Shown here one piece after another: positions 16,743 through 26,539 of a stretch of 64,000 nt of DNA. The DNA lies in NCBI GenBank assembly GCA_021151835.1, contig JAGKWO010000018.1, positions 20,662 to 84,661 of the forward strand. The letters are read 5' to 3'. Numbering within the stretch: position 1 is the stretch's first letter; each line of letters opens with the position of its first letter. A program made the position numbers and the translations under genes. This stretch comes from Gammaproteobacteria bacterium (GTDB lineage Bacteria; Pseudomonadota; Gammaproteobacteria; Pseudomonadales; Cellvibrionaceae). Under the pieces are notes generated by a model. It saw only the letters and a program-made list of their open reading frames with translations, searched no databases and was not told where the DNA came from.

Positions 16743-18344
16743 TTACAACAGCAAACGTCTTACATCAGCAATCACAGCCGTCAGGTAAGTGAAGAAACGG
16801 CCGGCATCTGCGCCGTTAATTGCACGGTGATCATAAGACAATGACAGTGGCAACATATTACGTGGAACAAACTCCTTGCCATTCCACACTGGTTTCATTT
16901 GTGCACGGCTTACACCGAGGATCGCCACTTCCGGTGCATTTACAATAGGAGTAAATCCGTTGCCGCCTGCGGCACCGAGACTGGAAATGGTAAAGCAACC
17001 ACCTTGCATATCCGCAGGCAGTAATTTGCCATCACGCGCTTTTTTAGCAATTGCGTTAATTTCGTCAGTTAATTCCCACAAGCCTTTTTTATCCACGTTA
17101 CGAATAACAGGAACCATCAAGCCGTTAGGAGTATCTACTGCGATACCAATATGCACATATTTTTTGTGAACGATGCTTTCGCCATCGTGATGCAAAGATA
17201 CATTGAATGTTGGCTCAGCAATTAACGCAGCAGCACAAGCTTTCATGATGAATGGCAATGGAGTCAATTTGCTGCCGCGCTTTTCAGCTTCCGCTTTCAA
17301 ACCATTACGGAATGCTTCGAGATCGGTGATATCCGCATCATCCCATTGGGTAACATGGGGGACATTCAACCAGTTGCGGCTCATGTTATCCGCAGTGATT
17401 TTCTTCACCTTGCTCATTTTTACGGTTTCGATTTCACCAAACTTGGCGAAATCCACGGCGGGCACACGCGGAATACCAGCGCCACCAGTTGCAGCACCGG
17501 ATTGCGCTGCTTGCACGATTGGTTTTACATAACCGCGGATGTCATCTTTTTGCAAACGGCCACGTGGGCCTGTGCCAGTGACTTTGCCCATATCAACACC
17601 AAGTTGACGAGCCAGTTTGCGCACGGCGGGACCGGCGTAAACATCGCCAGTTTGTTCAACGTCAGCAGCAGGTGCGGGTGCTGCTTTTGGAGCTTCAGTT
17701 TTTGCAGCAGGTGCCGGCGCTGCGGCTTCAACTTTTGCCGGAGCAGTGGCAACAGGGGCCGGTGCGACAGCAGCGCCGCCACTGGTAGCCAATACAGCAA
17801 TCGCAGAACCCTGGGATACTTTATCGCCAACGTTTACAGCGATGCTGACAATTTTGCCTGCTGCTTCAGCAGGAATTTCCATAGAGGCTTTGTCTGTTTC
17901 AAGTACGATCAGTGAATCGCCAGCAGCGACTTCATCGCCAACCTTTATCGCAATCTCAATCACTTCTACGCCTTCAGCGCCACCAATATCCGGAACCACC
18001 AGGTTTATTTCAGCACTTGCAGCAGGTGCAGAGGCCGGAGCACTAACGGGTGCCGGTGCCGCCGCTGGTTCTGCGGTTTGCGGCGCGGGTGCAGACGCCG
18101 CAGCCCCTTCCGCTTCAACTTCCAGCAACACACTGCCTTGCGATACTTTATCGCCAGTATTTACTTTGATAGCGACAACCTTACCTGATGTATCAGCTGG
18201 GATTTCCATTGAAGCCTTGTCGGTTTCAAGCACGACAATTGAATCACCTTCAGCGACCACATCGCCCACTTTCACGGAGATTTCAATTACTTCAACGCCT
18301 TCTGCGCCGCCAATATCAGGCACTTTAATAGTTTGAATTGCCAC
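16743..18344 (-). CDS. aceF: Pyruvate dehydrogenase E2, dihydrolipoyl acetyltransferase
   Basis: 533 residues. Two N-terminal lipoyl domains, each with the lipoyl-lysine motif ETDKASMEIPA (first lysine near residue 44), separated by an Ala/Pro-rich linker, then the peripheral-subunit-binding domain (AGPAVRKLARQLGVD...GRLQKDDI, about 235-275), then the catalytic domain ending in LSLSYDHRAINGADAGRF with the active-site His. It transfers the acetyl group from lipoamide to CoA and forms the core of the complex. It lies 94 bp after aceE on the same strand. The lpd gene for E3 is not in the window. Confidence 0.96.
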   Translation of the reverse strand: MAIQTIKVPDIGGAEGVEVIEISVKVGDVVAEGDSIVVLETDKASMEIPADTSGKVVAIKVNTGDKVSQGSVLLEVEAEGAAASAPAPQTAEPAAAPAPVSAPASAPAASAEINLVVPDIGGAEGVEVIEIAIKVGDEVAAGDSLIVLETDKASMEIPAEAAGKIVSIAVNVGDKVSQGSAIAVLATSGGAAVAPAPVATAPAKVEAAAPAPAAKTEAPKAAPAPAADVEQTGDVYAGPAVRKLARQLGVDMGKVTGTGPRGRLQKDDIRGYVKPIVQAAQSGAATGGAGIPRVPAVDFAKFGEIETVKMSKVKKITADNMSRNWLNVPHVTQWDDADITDLEAFRNGLKAEAEKRGSKLTPLPFIMKACAAALIAEPTFNVSLHHDGESIVHKKYVHIGIAVDTPNGLMVPVIRNVDKKGLWELTDEINAIAKKARDGKLLPADMQGGCFTISSLGAAGGNGFTPIVNAPEVAILGVSRAQMKPVWNGKEFVPRNMLPLSLSYDHRAINGADAGRFFTYLTAVIADVRRLLL

Positions 18345-18438
18345 TGTAGTAGTTCCTCATTAATCGGTTATTTCTACATTTGATAAATGTTTTGGAGAAT
18401 ACAAACAACATCGCCCTCTTTGTGAGAGGGCGATAGTT

Positions 18439-21090
18439 TTATACACTCATCGGATCCGCTTTTTCCGGATCAATACCAAACTTCTTGATGGCCTTGGCGA
18501 CCACATCGGCTTTGATCTTGCCCTGGTCTGCCAAAGATTTGAGTGCAGCAATAACCACGAAGTAACGGTTAACTTCGAAGAAATGACGCAATTGGGTACG
18601 GGTATCACTGCGGCCAAAACCTTCCGTTCCCAACACGGTGTAATCGCCGGGAATATAAGCGCGCAGTTGCTCGGAGTAAGTTTTCAGGTTGTCAGTGGAG
18701 ATAATGAATGGGCCTTCGGCGCCCTCCAATACCTGGGTAATATAAGGTTTGCGTTGAGCGGCAGTGGGGTTCAGCATATTCCAACGAGTGGCGCGTTGGC
18801 CATCGCGGGTCAATTCATTCACACTGGTAACGCTCCACACATCGGCTTCAACATCAAAGTCTTTGCGCAGGATTTCAGCAGCGAAGCGCACTTCACGCAA
18901 AATAGTACCAGCACCCAACAGTTGTACGCGGTTCTTGGCCTTGCCAGTACCTTTTTCCAGTTGATAGATACCTTTGATGATGCCTTCTTCGGAACCTTCC
19001 GGCATATCCGGATGCTGATAGTTTTCGTTCATCAATGAAACGTAATAGAACACGTTTTCATTGTCATGGTACATGCGCTTGATGCCGTCCTGGATAATAA
19101 CTGCAAGCTCGTAAGCGTAGGTTGGATCGTAAGAGCGGCAGTTCGGAATAGTGTTAGCGAATACATGGCTATGACCATCCTGATGCTGCAAACCCTCACC
19201 ATTCAAGGTGGTGCGACCGGCAGTAGCACCCAACAGGAATCCGCGCGCTTGTGAGTCACCTGCCGCCCATGCCAGGTCACCAATACGCTGGAAACCAAAC
19301 ATGGAGTAATAGATGTAGAACGGGATCATTGGTTTCCTGTAGTTGCTGTAGGCAGTGGCTGCCGCAATCCAGGAAGCCATGGAACCAGCTTCGTTAATAC
19401 CCTCTTCCAGAATCTGGCCAGTGGCAGATTCGTGGTAGGACATCATTTGACCTGCATCATGGGGAGTATATTTTTGCCCCTCGGATGAATAGATACCCAC
19501 CGTCTTGAACATACCTTCCATACCAAAGGTACGCGCTTCGTCCGGTACGATCGGCACAATTTGTTTACCGATGTTCTTGTCTTTCACCAGGGACGACAGG
19601 ATACGCACAAAACTCATGGTCGTAGAGATTTCGCGCTCACCGGTGCTCTTCAATTGCGCCGCAAATGCGTCCAGTGCCGGCACCAGCAGCGGATCAAATT
19701 TAGGATCGCGCGATGGTAAAAAGCCTTTTAATACCTGACGGCGCGCCTTCATATACTGCATTTCCGGGCTGTCTTCCGCCGGGCGGTAGTATGGAAGCTT
19801 GGGCAAATCTTCATCGCTGATCGGCAATTCAAAACGATCACGGAATTTTTTCAGATCTTCTGTCGCCAGGGATTTAGCGGAGTGGGTCTTGTTGATAGCT
19901 TCGCCCGATGAACCCATGCCGTAACCTTTTACGGTCTGGGCGAGAATAACTGTTGGCCTGCCTTTGGTGTTAACCGCTTGATAGTAAGCGTTGTAAACCT
20001 TATGGGAATCATGGCCACCGCGCGCCAGGCCCATGATGTCGTCATCCGACAAATCCTTGACCAGTTCCAGCAACTCCGGATATTTGCCAAAGAAATGCTC
20101 GCGGGTGTATGCACCGCCGTTGGCTTTGTAGTTTTGCATTTCACCATCGACAACTTCGTCCATGCGCTTTTGCAACAGGCCGGTTTTGTCTTTGGCAAGC
20201 AGGTCATCCCAGCCGCGGCCCCACAGAACTTTAATAACGTTCCAGCCAGCGCCACGGAATACACCTTCCAGTTCCTGTACGATTTTACTGTTGCCGCGCA
20301 CCGGACCATCCAGACGCTGCAAGTTACAGTTGATGACGAAAATAAGGTTGTCCAGCTTTTCACGCGTTGCCAGGGAAATAGCACCCAGGCTTTCCGGCTC
20401 ATCACATTCACCATCACCCAGGAAAGCCCAGACTTTACGGTCAGTCTTGGGGATCAAACCACGCGCTTCCATGTAACGGTTAAAACGCGCCTGGTAAATG
20501 GCTTTGATTGGTCCCAACCCCATAGATACGGTCGGGAACTGCCAGTAATCAGGCATCAACCATGGGTGCGGGTATGAAGAAAGACCACCGCCATTGACTT
20601 CGCGGCGGAAATTATCCAGATGGGATTCATTGAGGCGGCCCTCAACAAATGAACGGGCATACATACCGGGTGAAACATGGCCCTGGAAATAAATCAGGTC
20701 GCCGGGTGTGTCGCCGTCGTTGCCGCGGAAAAAGTGGTTAAAACCCACATCATATAAGGTGGCCGATGACGCGAAGGAGGCAATGTGGCCCCCGAGGCCT
20801 TCATCGTTATCGTTGGCTTTCATTACCATGGCCATGGCATTCCAACGAATAATTGAGCGAATTTTGCGCTCCAGTTTGGTATCGCCCGGAGACTTGATTT
20901 CTTTTTCTACAGGAATGGTATTGCGATAGGGAGTCTGGATAGAAGAAGGCTGTTCAATGCCATGGTTAACGGCGGACTCGGACAGGGATTTCAGCAACTC
21001 CGCCGCACGGTCTTTACCGGCATGACGGACAACTGATTTCAGGGCGTCCAGCCACTCTTTTGTTTCAATGGCATCAATATCTTGTAGCAT
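18439..21090 (-). CDS. aceE: Pyruvate dehydrogenase E1 component (homodimeric)
   Basis: 883 residues, the usual size of the single-chain gammaproteobacterial E1. Thiamine-diphosphate motif GDGECDEPE...NCNLQRLDGPV near 230-265, SYPHPWLMPDYW upstream of it, and the RIGDLAWAAGDSQARGFLLG and HQDGHSH active-site regions. It decarboxylates pyruvate and reductively acetylates E2 lipoyl groups. It starts with ATG after a good GAGGAG site and forms an operon with aceF. No pdhR-type regulator is adjacent. Confidence 0.97.
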   Translation of the reverse strand: MLQDIDAIETKEWLDALKSVVRHAGKDRAAELLKSLSESAVNHGIEQPSSIQTPYRNTIPVEKEIKSPGDTKLERKIRSIIRWNAMAMVMKANDNDEGLGGHIASFASSATLYDVGFNHFFRGNDGDTPGDLIYFQGHVSPGMYARSFVEGRLNESHLDNFRREVNGGGLSSYPHPWLMPDYWQFPTVSMGLGPIKAIYQARFNRYMEARGLIPKTDRKVWAFLGDGECDEPESLGAISLATREKLDNLIFVINCNLQRLDGPVRGNSKIVQELEGVFRGAGWNVIKVLWGRGWDDLLAKDKTGLLQKRMDEVVDGEMQNYKANGGAYTREHFFGKYPELLELVKDLSDDDIMGLARGGHDSHKVYNAYYQAVNTKGRPTVILAQTVKGYGMGSSGEAINKTHSAKSLATEDLKKFRDRFELPISDEDLPKLPYYRPAEDSPEMQYMKARRQVLKGFLPSRDPKFDPLLVPALDAFAAQLKSTGEREISTTMSFVRILSSLVKDKNIGKQIVPIVPDEARTFGMEGMFKTVGIYSSEGQKYTPHDAGQMMSYHESATGQILEEGINEAGSMASWIAAATAYSNYRKPMIPFYIYYSMFGFQRIGDLAWAAGDSQARGFLLGATAGRTTLNGEGLQHQDGHSHVFANTIPNCRSYDPTYAYELAVIIQDGIKRMYHDNENVFYYVSLMNENYQHPDMPEGSEEGIIKGIYQLEKGTGKAKNRVQLLGAGTILREVRFAAEILRKDFDVEADVWSVTSVNELTRDGQRATRWNMLNPTAAQRKPYITQVLEGAEGPFIISTDNLKTYSEQLRAYIPGDYTVLGTEGFGRSDTRTQLRHFFEVNRYFVVIAALKSLADQGKIKADVVAKAIKKFGIDPEKADPMSV

Positions 21091-21532
21091 TCAAATCTCC
21101 TCAGCTATGCGCAAATACGCACATCATGTAGCAGTAGTATCTATATAGGAATTTGGATCTGGGCTTCGCACAAAATTTGCACAAAAGTGCGTTTTTTCAT
21201 GGAGTTACAGGAGGAACTTCCCTTTTTCTTGTGTAAAAAATCCCCGAATTCTTGCATAAGTGGGAATTTTTTACCAGCCCTAGCCAATACGGTAACACTC
21301 TGGAGGGGCACAATTTTGGTGCAATGTTAACCAGCCTTTACATTTCAAATACAGTAACGCTATTAAAAAATCGGGCTCGCAACAGGGCTGGCATTATTAC
21401 CCAAATTTTTCCGATTCACCAAGCGTAAATCAGTAAATATTTTGATAATTTTCGCGCAACACGCACCACAAAAAAGCAACTTTCTGCTTCATATTCAACC
21501 ATGCGATTATTCGTTAAACAATTCGCAAAAAA
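21091..21532. other. Intergenic region upstream of aceE
   Basis: No gene is seen in these 442 bp, which must hold the aceE promoter. An inverted repeat lies at 21235-21272: AAAAAATCCC, an 17-base spacer, then GGGAATTTTTT. It could be an inefficient terminator for either side or an operator; its GC part is only four pairs. The rest is AT-rich with no recognised site. Confidence 0.5.
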
Positions 21533-24442
21533 TCAGGGGGTTGGGGAAGGTTGCAAACGTTGTTTGTATGACAACAAATTATCGATGAGAAAAAAGTTTT
21601 CACGCTCGGTTAATTTCTGCGAACTTAACCACAAGCGGCGATTTTTATCGGTAAATACCGCACGATAATATTTAGCAAGCGACTCCGGGGTAATGCGCGC
21701 AACCGCATCGGCAAGATCCAGCCTGCGCGAGAAATGCTCTTCATAAATAGTAATTGCATTCCAATAACGGTCGCTTTGTTCTTTTAATGAACGCGCCGGC
21801 TCACGCAATTCATTAATTAATGATTGTTGGTTGATGGAAAATTCTTCCGGGTTTGCAATAGTCTTAACTTCATTGGCAAGGAAGCGATCAATTTCATTAA
21901 TGATCTCCGCTTCGCTGGCAACCGGGGATTGAACTACCAGCAAGGTATTTTCCAACGTTAGTAGCGGTGCAGGAATAGCAGCAACTATATAGCCCAATTG
22001 TTTTTGGGTACGCAATTGATGATAAAACGCTGGTTGCAACAATTGTCGCACCAGTAACATGTGCGCGTTATCTTCAATAGAAGCTGTGGGACTTTGAATG
22101 AACAATTCAATAATATTGTCCGAATGTTCAAGGTTGTGAACATACAGCCAGGGCTTATCCGATGTTTGCGGCAACATTAATAATTTTTGCTCAGGCAATT
22201 CACGCACCGCCTGTTTATTTAACAATTCGTGCTCGGCCAGTACGGCCAATTTCAATGCTTCGGCACGGAAATAATTACCGTAAAAAAACGCATCCAGGCG
22301 AGCATCAATTAAATGCCGGCCAACAAATTGGTTAAATTGTTCAAAGGTAGTTGGCTCAAGCGCAGCAATCAATTGCGCGTTGCTCCAGAAAGGAGTTGTC
22401 TGTAAAACCGGAATTTGCTTTGCCAATACCTGATAGGGCAAATCCTTATTTTGGTTACGCAAATTGCGCAGCAGGTTTTCCTTCAGCACGTTGTAACGCT
22501 CCTCACTGAATTTACCTGCTTTTATCGATTCCATCACTTTGTTTACGAGCAATCCCTGACGCGCTGAATAACCGAAAATCTTAACATCGAACCCGCGCGC
22601 ATTCGCTTCAATTGCCAAATCAATTCCGGCCAGGCGCGCGGGATATACAAATTCATTAAGCTGGTCATTGATCAGCGCAACAAATAATTGCTCCCTGGCG
22701 GCACCCACTGCGCTCGTCGCAGCTAAAGGCGATTTGATGCGCAAATTGATAGTGGCGCGGGGCTGAATAAATTCACGGTCCTGGGCATACCATACCCGGG
22801 TATTTTTGTTAGTTACGATTAACTCCGGCTTGCGACTGATAACATCGCCCTGCTGCTCCAGCATGGAACCTGTTTTTACCGTCAGGCGCTTGGGGATAAA
22901 CAAATTTTTATCCGGCAGCGACAGCTCTTGCCGTACAGCAGGTTTTAACTCCATTACCTCAGGAATGCCTGTGCGCAAACTATAAGGCGCAGAATAGAGC
23001 CTGGACACCCGGTATACGTCCACTTCCGGGGCTGTCAATGCAATCAGCACATTATCGTCCGTCAGATAAGACAAACTTTTCTGGATAAGTTTTTCATCGT
23101 AATCGGCATACAACAAATTACCGCTAAGGATATCTTGCGGTTTAAATATACTCATTGATTGCGCCAATTCACTTACCGTTTCCATCGGCGCGCGCTTTTC
23201 CTGAAAACGGAAATTCAGGTCTGACATCACCTGTAGTTCGCTGTAGCGCCAACTGGTTGTGCCGCGCTCACGCAATTGTTCAATACAATAAAAAACCAGG
23301 GATATAATCTGGTCGCGCGCGCGAACGCCCTGCGGTGTTAACTGGATGCTCAATTGAAATAATGCATCACTGCGATTTTCCAGGGATGTATTGGCGTACA
23401 CCGCATCGGCCCATCCCAAACGTTTCAGCAGTGACAACAAACTACCGCTACCCTCATGGCCCAACAAATAGGCGATATAACCGTAAGGTTTGGTCAGGTA
23501 AAACTTATCGGGGTTGGGGATTGGAAATGCGAAGCTCAGGCTGCGCAGTTCTTTTTCAGGTTTAATCTCCAGGCTTGCCGGTAAAGTGCCCGGTGAAAAA
23601 AGCCCGGGGTAGTGCGCAGCAATTGTAATCTCGCGCAGCGGGACATTACTGAAACGCGGTCGAACCATTTTTTCCAAAACATCCAATGACTCGCGCCCCA
23701 GTACGACCAGATTCATTAAATGTGACGAATAATGTTGCTCATAAAAAGCAAGCATATCATCGCGCACACTGCGCCCTTCCCGGTCGGCCAGGGTTGTTAA
23801 ATTACCTACTGAAAACTTTGCACCGGGATGATCGGGATTCATTAACTCGCGATAAATATCCCACTCACGACGACCATCATCTTTTAATTTGGCTAAATAT
23901 TCAGAGTGAACTGCTTTGCGTTCACGCTCTACATATTCGGGAGAAAATAACGGTGCAACAAAAAATTGGGAGAAGCGGTCCAGTGCGGACTCAAGCTGGG
24001 CATTGTCAATGTCAAAAAAATAGTTGGTATTTTCTGCAGCGGTGTAGGCGTTGTAACTGCCGCCGTGTTGCGATATGAATTCCTGGTATTCACCTGCATG
24101 CGGATATTTTTCCGTCCCCAGGAATAACATGTGTTCCAGGAAGTGCGCCAGGCCTTCACGATCACGGGGGTTTTGGTTTGCTCCGACATTAACATCCAGG
24201 GCAGCGGCAGATTTTTCTGTGACGGGATCGGAAATCAGTAACACTCGCAACTGGTTTTCCAACACCAGATAACGGTACTCGCGTTTATCGTTTTCACTTT
24301 TTTTCAATAGCAATGTTTGCTGTTGAACAACGTCCTTTGGTTCAAGTGCAAAACCCGCTAACGGCAAGCTTAACAAACAGATGCATACTGCATAAATTGC
24401 AGAAGACATTGCACCCCGTTGTTTGCTACACATTTTTGCCAT
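21533..24442 (-). CDS. M16 family zinc metalloprotease (pitrilysin/insulinase type), exported
   Basis: About 969 residues from the ATG at 24442; the frame extends 11 codons further but this start leaves a cleaner signal peptide (hydrophobic CICLLSLPLAGFA). Inverted zinc motif HFLEH (about 100-104) followed by MLFLGTEKYP, and the third ligand region ERERKAVHSEY about 75 residues on. Further typical parts are GSYNAYTAAENTNYFF and the C-terminal QKQLGYIV. Four M16 half-domains, single chain, periplasmic, degrading peptides inside a closed chamber. It is similar in size to E. coli pitrilysin (PtrA). It follows the TusA-like gene by 44 bp. Confidence 0.9.
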   Translation of the reverse strand: MAKMCSKQRGAMSSAIYAVCICLLSLPLAGFALEPKDVVQQQTLLLKKSENDKREYRYLVLENQLRVLLISDPVTEKSAAALDVNVGANQNPRDREGLAHFLEHMLFLGTEKYPHAGEYQEFISQHGGSYNAYTAAENTNYFFDIDNAQLESALDRFSQFFVAPLFSPEYVERERKAVHSEYLAKLKDDGRREWDIYRELMNPDHPGAKFSVGNLTTLADREGRSVRDDMLAFYEQHYSSHLMNLVVLGRESLDVLEKMVRPRFSNVPLREITIAAHYPGLFSPGTLPASLEIKPEKELRSLSFAFPIPNPDKFYLTKPYGYIAYLLGHEGSGSLLSLLKRLGWADAVYANTSLENRSDALFQLSIQLTPQGVRARDQIISLVFYCIEQLRERGTTSWRYSELQVMSDLNFRFQEKRAPMETVSELAQSMSIFKPQDILSGNLLYADYDEKLIQKSLSYLTDDNVLIALTAPEVDVYRVSRLYSAPYSLRTGIPEVMELKPAVRQELSLPDKNLFIPKRLTVKTGSMLEQQGDVISRKPELIVTNKNTRVWYAQDREFIQPRATINLRIKSPLAATSAVGAAREQLFVALINDQLNEFVYPARLAGIDLAIEANARGFDVKIFGYSARQGLLVNKVMESIKAGKFSEERYNVLKENLLRNLRNQNKDLPYQVLAKQIPVLQTTPFWSNAQLIAALEPTTFEQFNQFVGRHLIDARLDAFFYGNYFRAEALKLAVLAEHELLNKQAVRELPEQKLLMLPQTSDKPWLYVHNLEHSDNIIELFIQSPTASIEDNAHMLLVRQLLQPAFYHQLRTQKQLGYIVAAIPAPLLTLENTLLVVQSPVASEAEIINEIDRFLANEVKTIANPEEFSINQQSLINELREPARSLKEQSDRYWNAITIYEEHFSRRLDLADAVARITPESLAKYYRAVFTDKNRRLWLSSQKLTERENFFLIDNLLSYKQRLQPSPTP

Positions 24443-24486
24443 AACGCACTCACTTACACATTCAATAATCTGCAACGCAGTGATGA

Positions 24487-24771
24487 TTATTCACCAGAAC
24501 CGGGAACCGCCAGATCAACTTTTTTTAACAGATAACAAAAGACTAAATCCCGCTCGCCAAAACCGATCAACTCATGCCCGCTAATAGCAGCAAAGGCCTG
24601 GAAATCCCTTACTGATCCCGCATCGGTTGCCAATACCCGCAATACATCTCCCGGCATCAGGCTCCTTAACGCCTGCTTGGCTTTTAATAAGGGTAACGGG
24701 CAACGTAAACCTGATGCATCCAGCTCTGCTTTTACCGGATGGGTAAAACAATCAATTACCCCATTGGTCAT
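24487..24771 (-). CDS. TusA/SirA-family sulfur carrier protein
   Basis: 94 residues. The family motif LDASGLRCPLPLLKAKQAL has the active cysteine at position 24, followed by the MxPGDVLRVLATD and GHELI elements. TusA proteins carry sulfur as a persulfide for tRNA 2-thiouridine or other sulfur transfers; paralogues have other roles, so the exact job is not fixed. It lies directly upstream of the M16 protease gene. Confidence 0.85.
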   Translation of the reverse strand: MTNGVIDCFTHPVKAELDASGLRCPLPLLKAKQALRSLMPGDVLRVLATDAGSVRDFQAFAAISGHELIGFGERDLVFCYLLKKVDLAVPGSGE

Positions 24772-25052
24772 AACTCTTTACCTGCAAACCGCTGTTTTTA
24801 GCGGGATAAACCAGACTTTTTGTGCCAGCCAGCGAACCCGCACGCCGGAAAAAGGTCTCAAAAGGTTGCTAACCTAGTCTTTACGCGTCAAAAAGGCTAG
24901 AGTTACGCCGAATTTTTTATGCCTTATTCGCTTTGGTGCCCAGCCCTCAACCTATGGGCCAGCCATTTCAGGAGTCTGCCCTTACCGTGTCCAGGTTAGT
25001 GAATCACCGCGTGCTTCCACCCTACTCCCTGTTTGAACGTACCTTCCAGCGC

Positions 25053-26489
25053 ATGTCGCAACCGATAATGCTGGCGCTACTTATTATCTGTGGGCTGGGG
25101 CTTTCATCTACAAGCAGCGCTGAGGTGGAATTACCCGATCTAGGCGATAGTAGTTCGATCACTATTTCGCCCGCGCAGGAAAAAGTACTAGGCCAACGCT
25201 GGTTGCGCGCTTATCGCAGCCAGGTACCTACATCGTCGGACCCATTGATCATCAATTACCTGGAACAGTTATTTGCCCGGTTAATCCCTTATAGCCAATT
25301 AACGGAAAAACGGGTCGATCTGGTGGTCGTCGAAAATAACACGCTCAATGCCTTTGCGGTACCCGGCAATATTATTGGTGTCCATACCGGTTTGTTGAAC
25401 TACGCCAAGAGCGAAAACCAGTTGGCGGCCGTACTTGCCCATGAAATGGGTCACCTTAGCCAACGCCACTACGCCCGCCGCCTTGAGCAGCAGAAAAAAA
25501 TGATGGTACCCATGCTGGCGGGAATGCTGGCCGGCCTGGTACTGGCAGCGAACAGTAATAGTGATGCCGGGATGGCGGCAATCATGGGCACCCAGGCTGC
25601 CGCCCAGCAAGCATCCCTTGCCTTTAGCCGCCAGAACGAACAGGAAGCGGACCGCATCGGTATGCAGACAATGGTTGAAGCCGGGCTTGATGCCCATGCT
25701 GCCGCCGATATGTTTGAAGAGATGGTGCGCGCTAACCGCTTGAATCGCCGCCCGCCCGAATACCTGTTAACCCACCCGGTCAGTGAAACCCGTGTTGCCG
25801 ATGCCCGCAACCGCGCCCAGCAATATCCACGCAAACCTGCCGTTGATGACCTTGAGTATCAGTTAATGCGCAGCCGCGTGCGTGTCGAAGCCGAAGAAAC
25901 ACCGCAAATCGCTGCAAAAATGTTTAAAAGTGAGTTGGATAAAGAAAGCCTTTCACCCGACGCCAGCCGTTATGGCTGGGTATTGGCGCTGACCAAATCC
26001 AGCCAATTTGATACCGCCCGTGAAGCACTGGCTCCATTATTGGCCAAAGACCCCGAGCGCGTGACCTACCAGATTATGCGTGCCGATATTGAAATTGCAG
26101 CCGAGCGTTATAAGCCGGGGCTGGAAATCATTGAAACGCAATTAGCTAAAAATCCCAATAACTATCCGTTGATTATTCGCCACGCGGAAGCACTGATGAA
26201 AGCGGGGTTTTACAAACAATGCGCTGAAATTCTGGATCGCTACTCACGCAAACGCAGTAATGACGATTACGTATGGTACTTGCTGGCGGAAGTGAATGGC
26301 CTGGCGGGAAATATCCTGGGCGTACACGAAGCGCGGGCAGAATATTTTATTTTGAATGGTGTTTATGATCGCGCCCAAATCCAGTTGCGCAATGCATTGA
26401 AATTAACCAAGGACAATGCCTATCGCACCGCATTAATAGAAGAGCGCCTCAAATATGTTGAAGCGCAAATGCAAGACCATAGTTTTTAA
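25053..26489 (+). CDS. bepA: BepA-like M48 periplasmic metalloprotease with TPR domain
   Basis: About 478 residues from the ATG at 25053, which gives a standard signal peptide (PIMLALLIICGLGLSSTSSA). The open frame continues upstream to 24933, and a GTG at 24987 with AGGAG 12 bases ahead is an alternative start. Zinc motif HEMGH at about 130-134 with the third ligand in EQEADRIGM; C-terminal part is alpha-helical with TPR-like repeats. BepA assists outer-membrane LptD assembly and degrades stalled precursors with the BAM complex; many bam and lpx genes lie further along the window but not adjacent. Other members of the M48 Loi-pit group are possible. Confidence 0.85.
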   Translation: MSQPIMLALLIICGLGLSSTSSAEVELPDLGDSSSITISPAQEKVLGQRWLRAYRSQVPTSSDPLIINYLEQLFARLIPYSQLTEKRVDLVVVENNTLNAFAVPGNIIGVHTGLLNYAKSENQLAAVLAHEMGHLSQRHYARRLEQQKKMMVPMLAGMLAGLVLAANSNSDAGMAAIMGTQAAAQQASLAFSRQNEQEADRIGMQTMVEAGLDAHAAADMFEEMVRANRLNRRPPEYLLTHPVSETRVADARNRAQQYPRKPAVDDLEYQLMRSRVRVEAEETPQIAAKMFKSELDKESLSPDASRYGWVLALTKSSQFDTAREALAPLLAKDPERVTYQIMRADIEIAAERYKPGLEIIETQLAKNPNNYPLIIRHAEALMKAGFYKQCAEILDRYSRKRSNDDYVWYLLAEVNGLAGNILGVHEARAEYFILNGVYDRAQIQLRNALKLTKDNAYRTALIEERLKYVEAQMQDHSF

Positions 26490-26505
26490 TTGGATTGAAT
26501 AACAA

Positions 26506-26539
26506 AAACAGCCGCGATAAAAAATCAGCGCGGCTGTTT
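26506..26539. terminator. Terminator between bepA and the GGDEF-EAL gene
   Basis: AAACAGCCGCG (26506-26516) pairs perfectly with CGCGGCTGTTT (26529-26539). It overlaps the last codons of the convergent GGDEF-EAL gene, whose stop codon is at 26525-26527. Confidence 0.75.

Noticed and set aside
17746..18336. 196-codon frame antisense to aceF
   Set aside because: It is the reverse of the Ala/Pro-rich lipoyl linkers, which keep the opposite strand open by composition.
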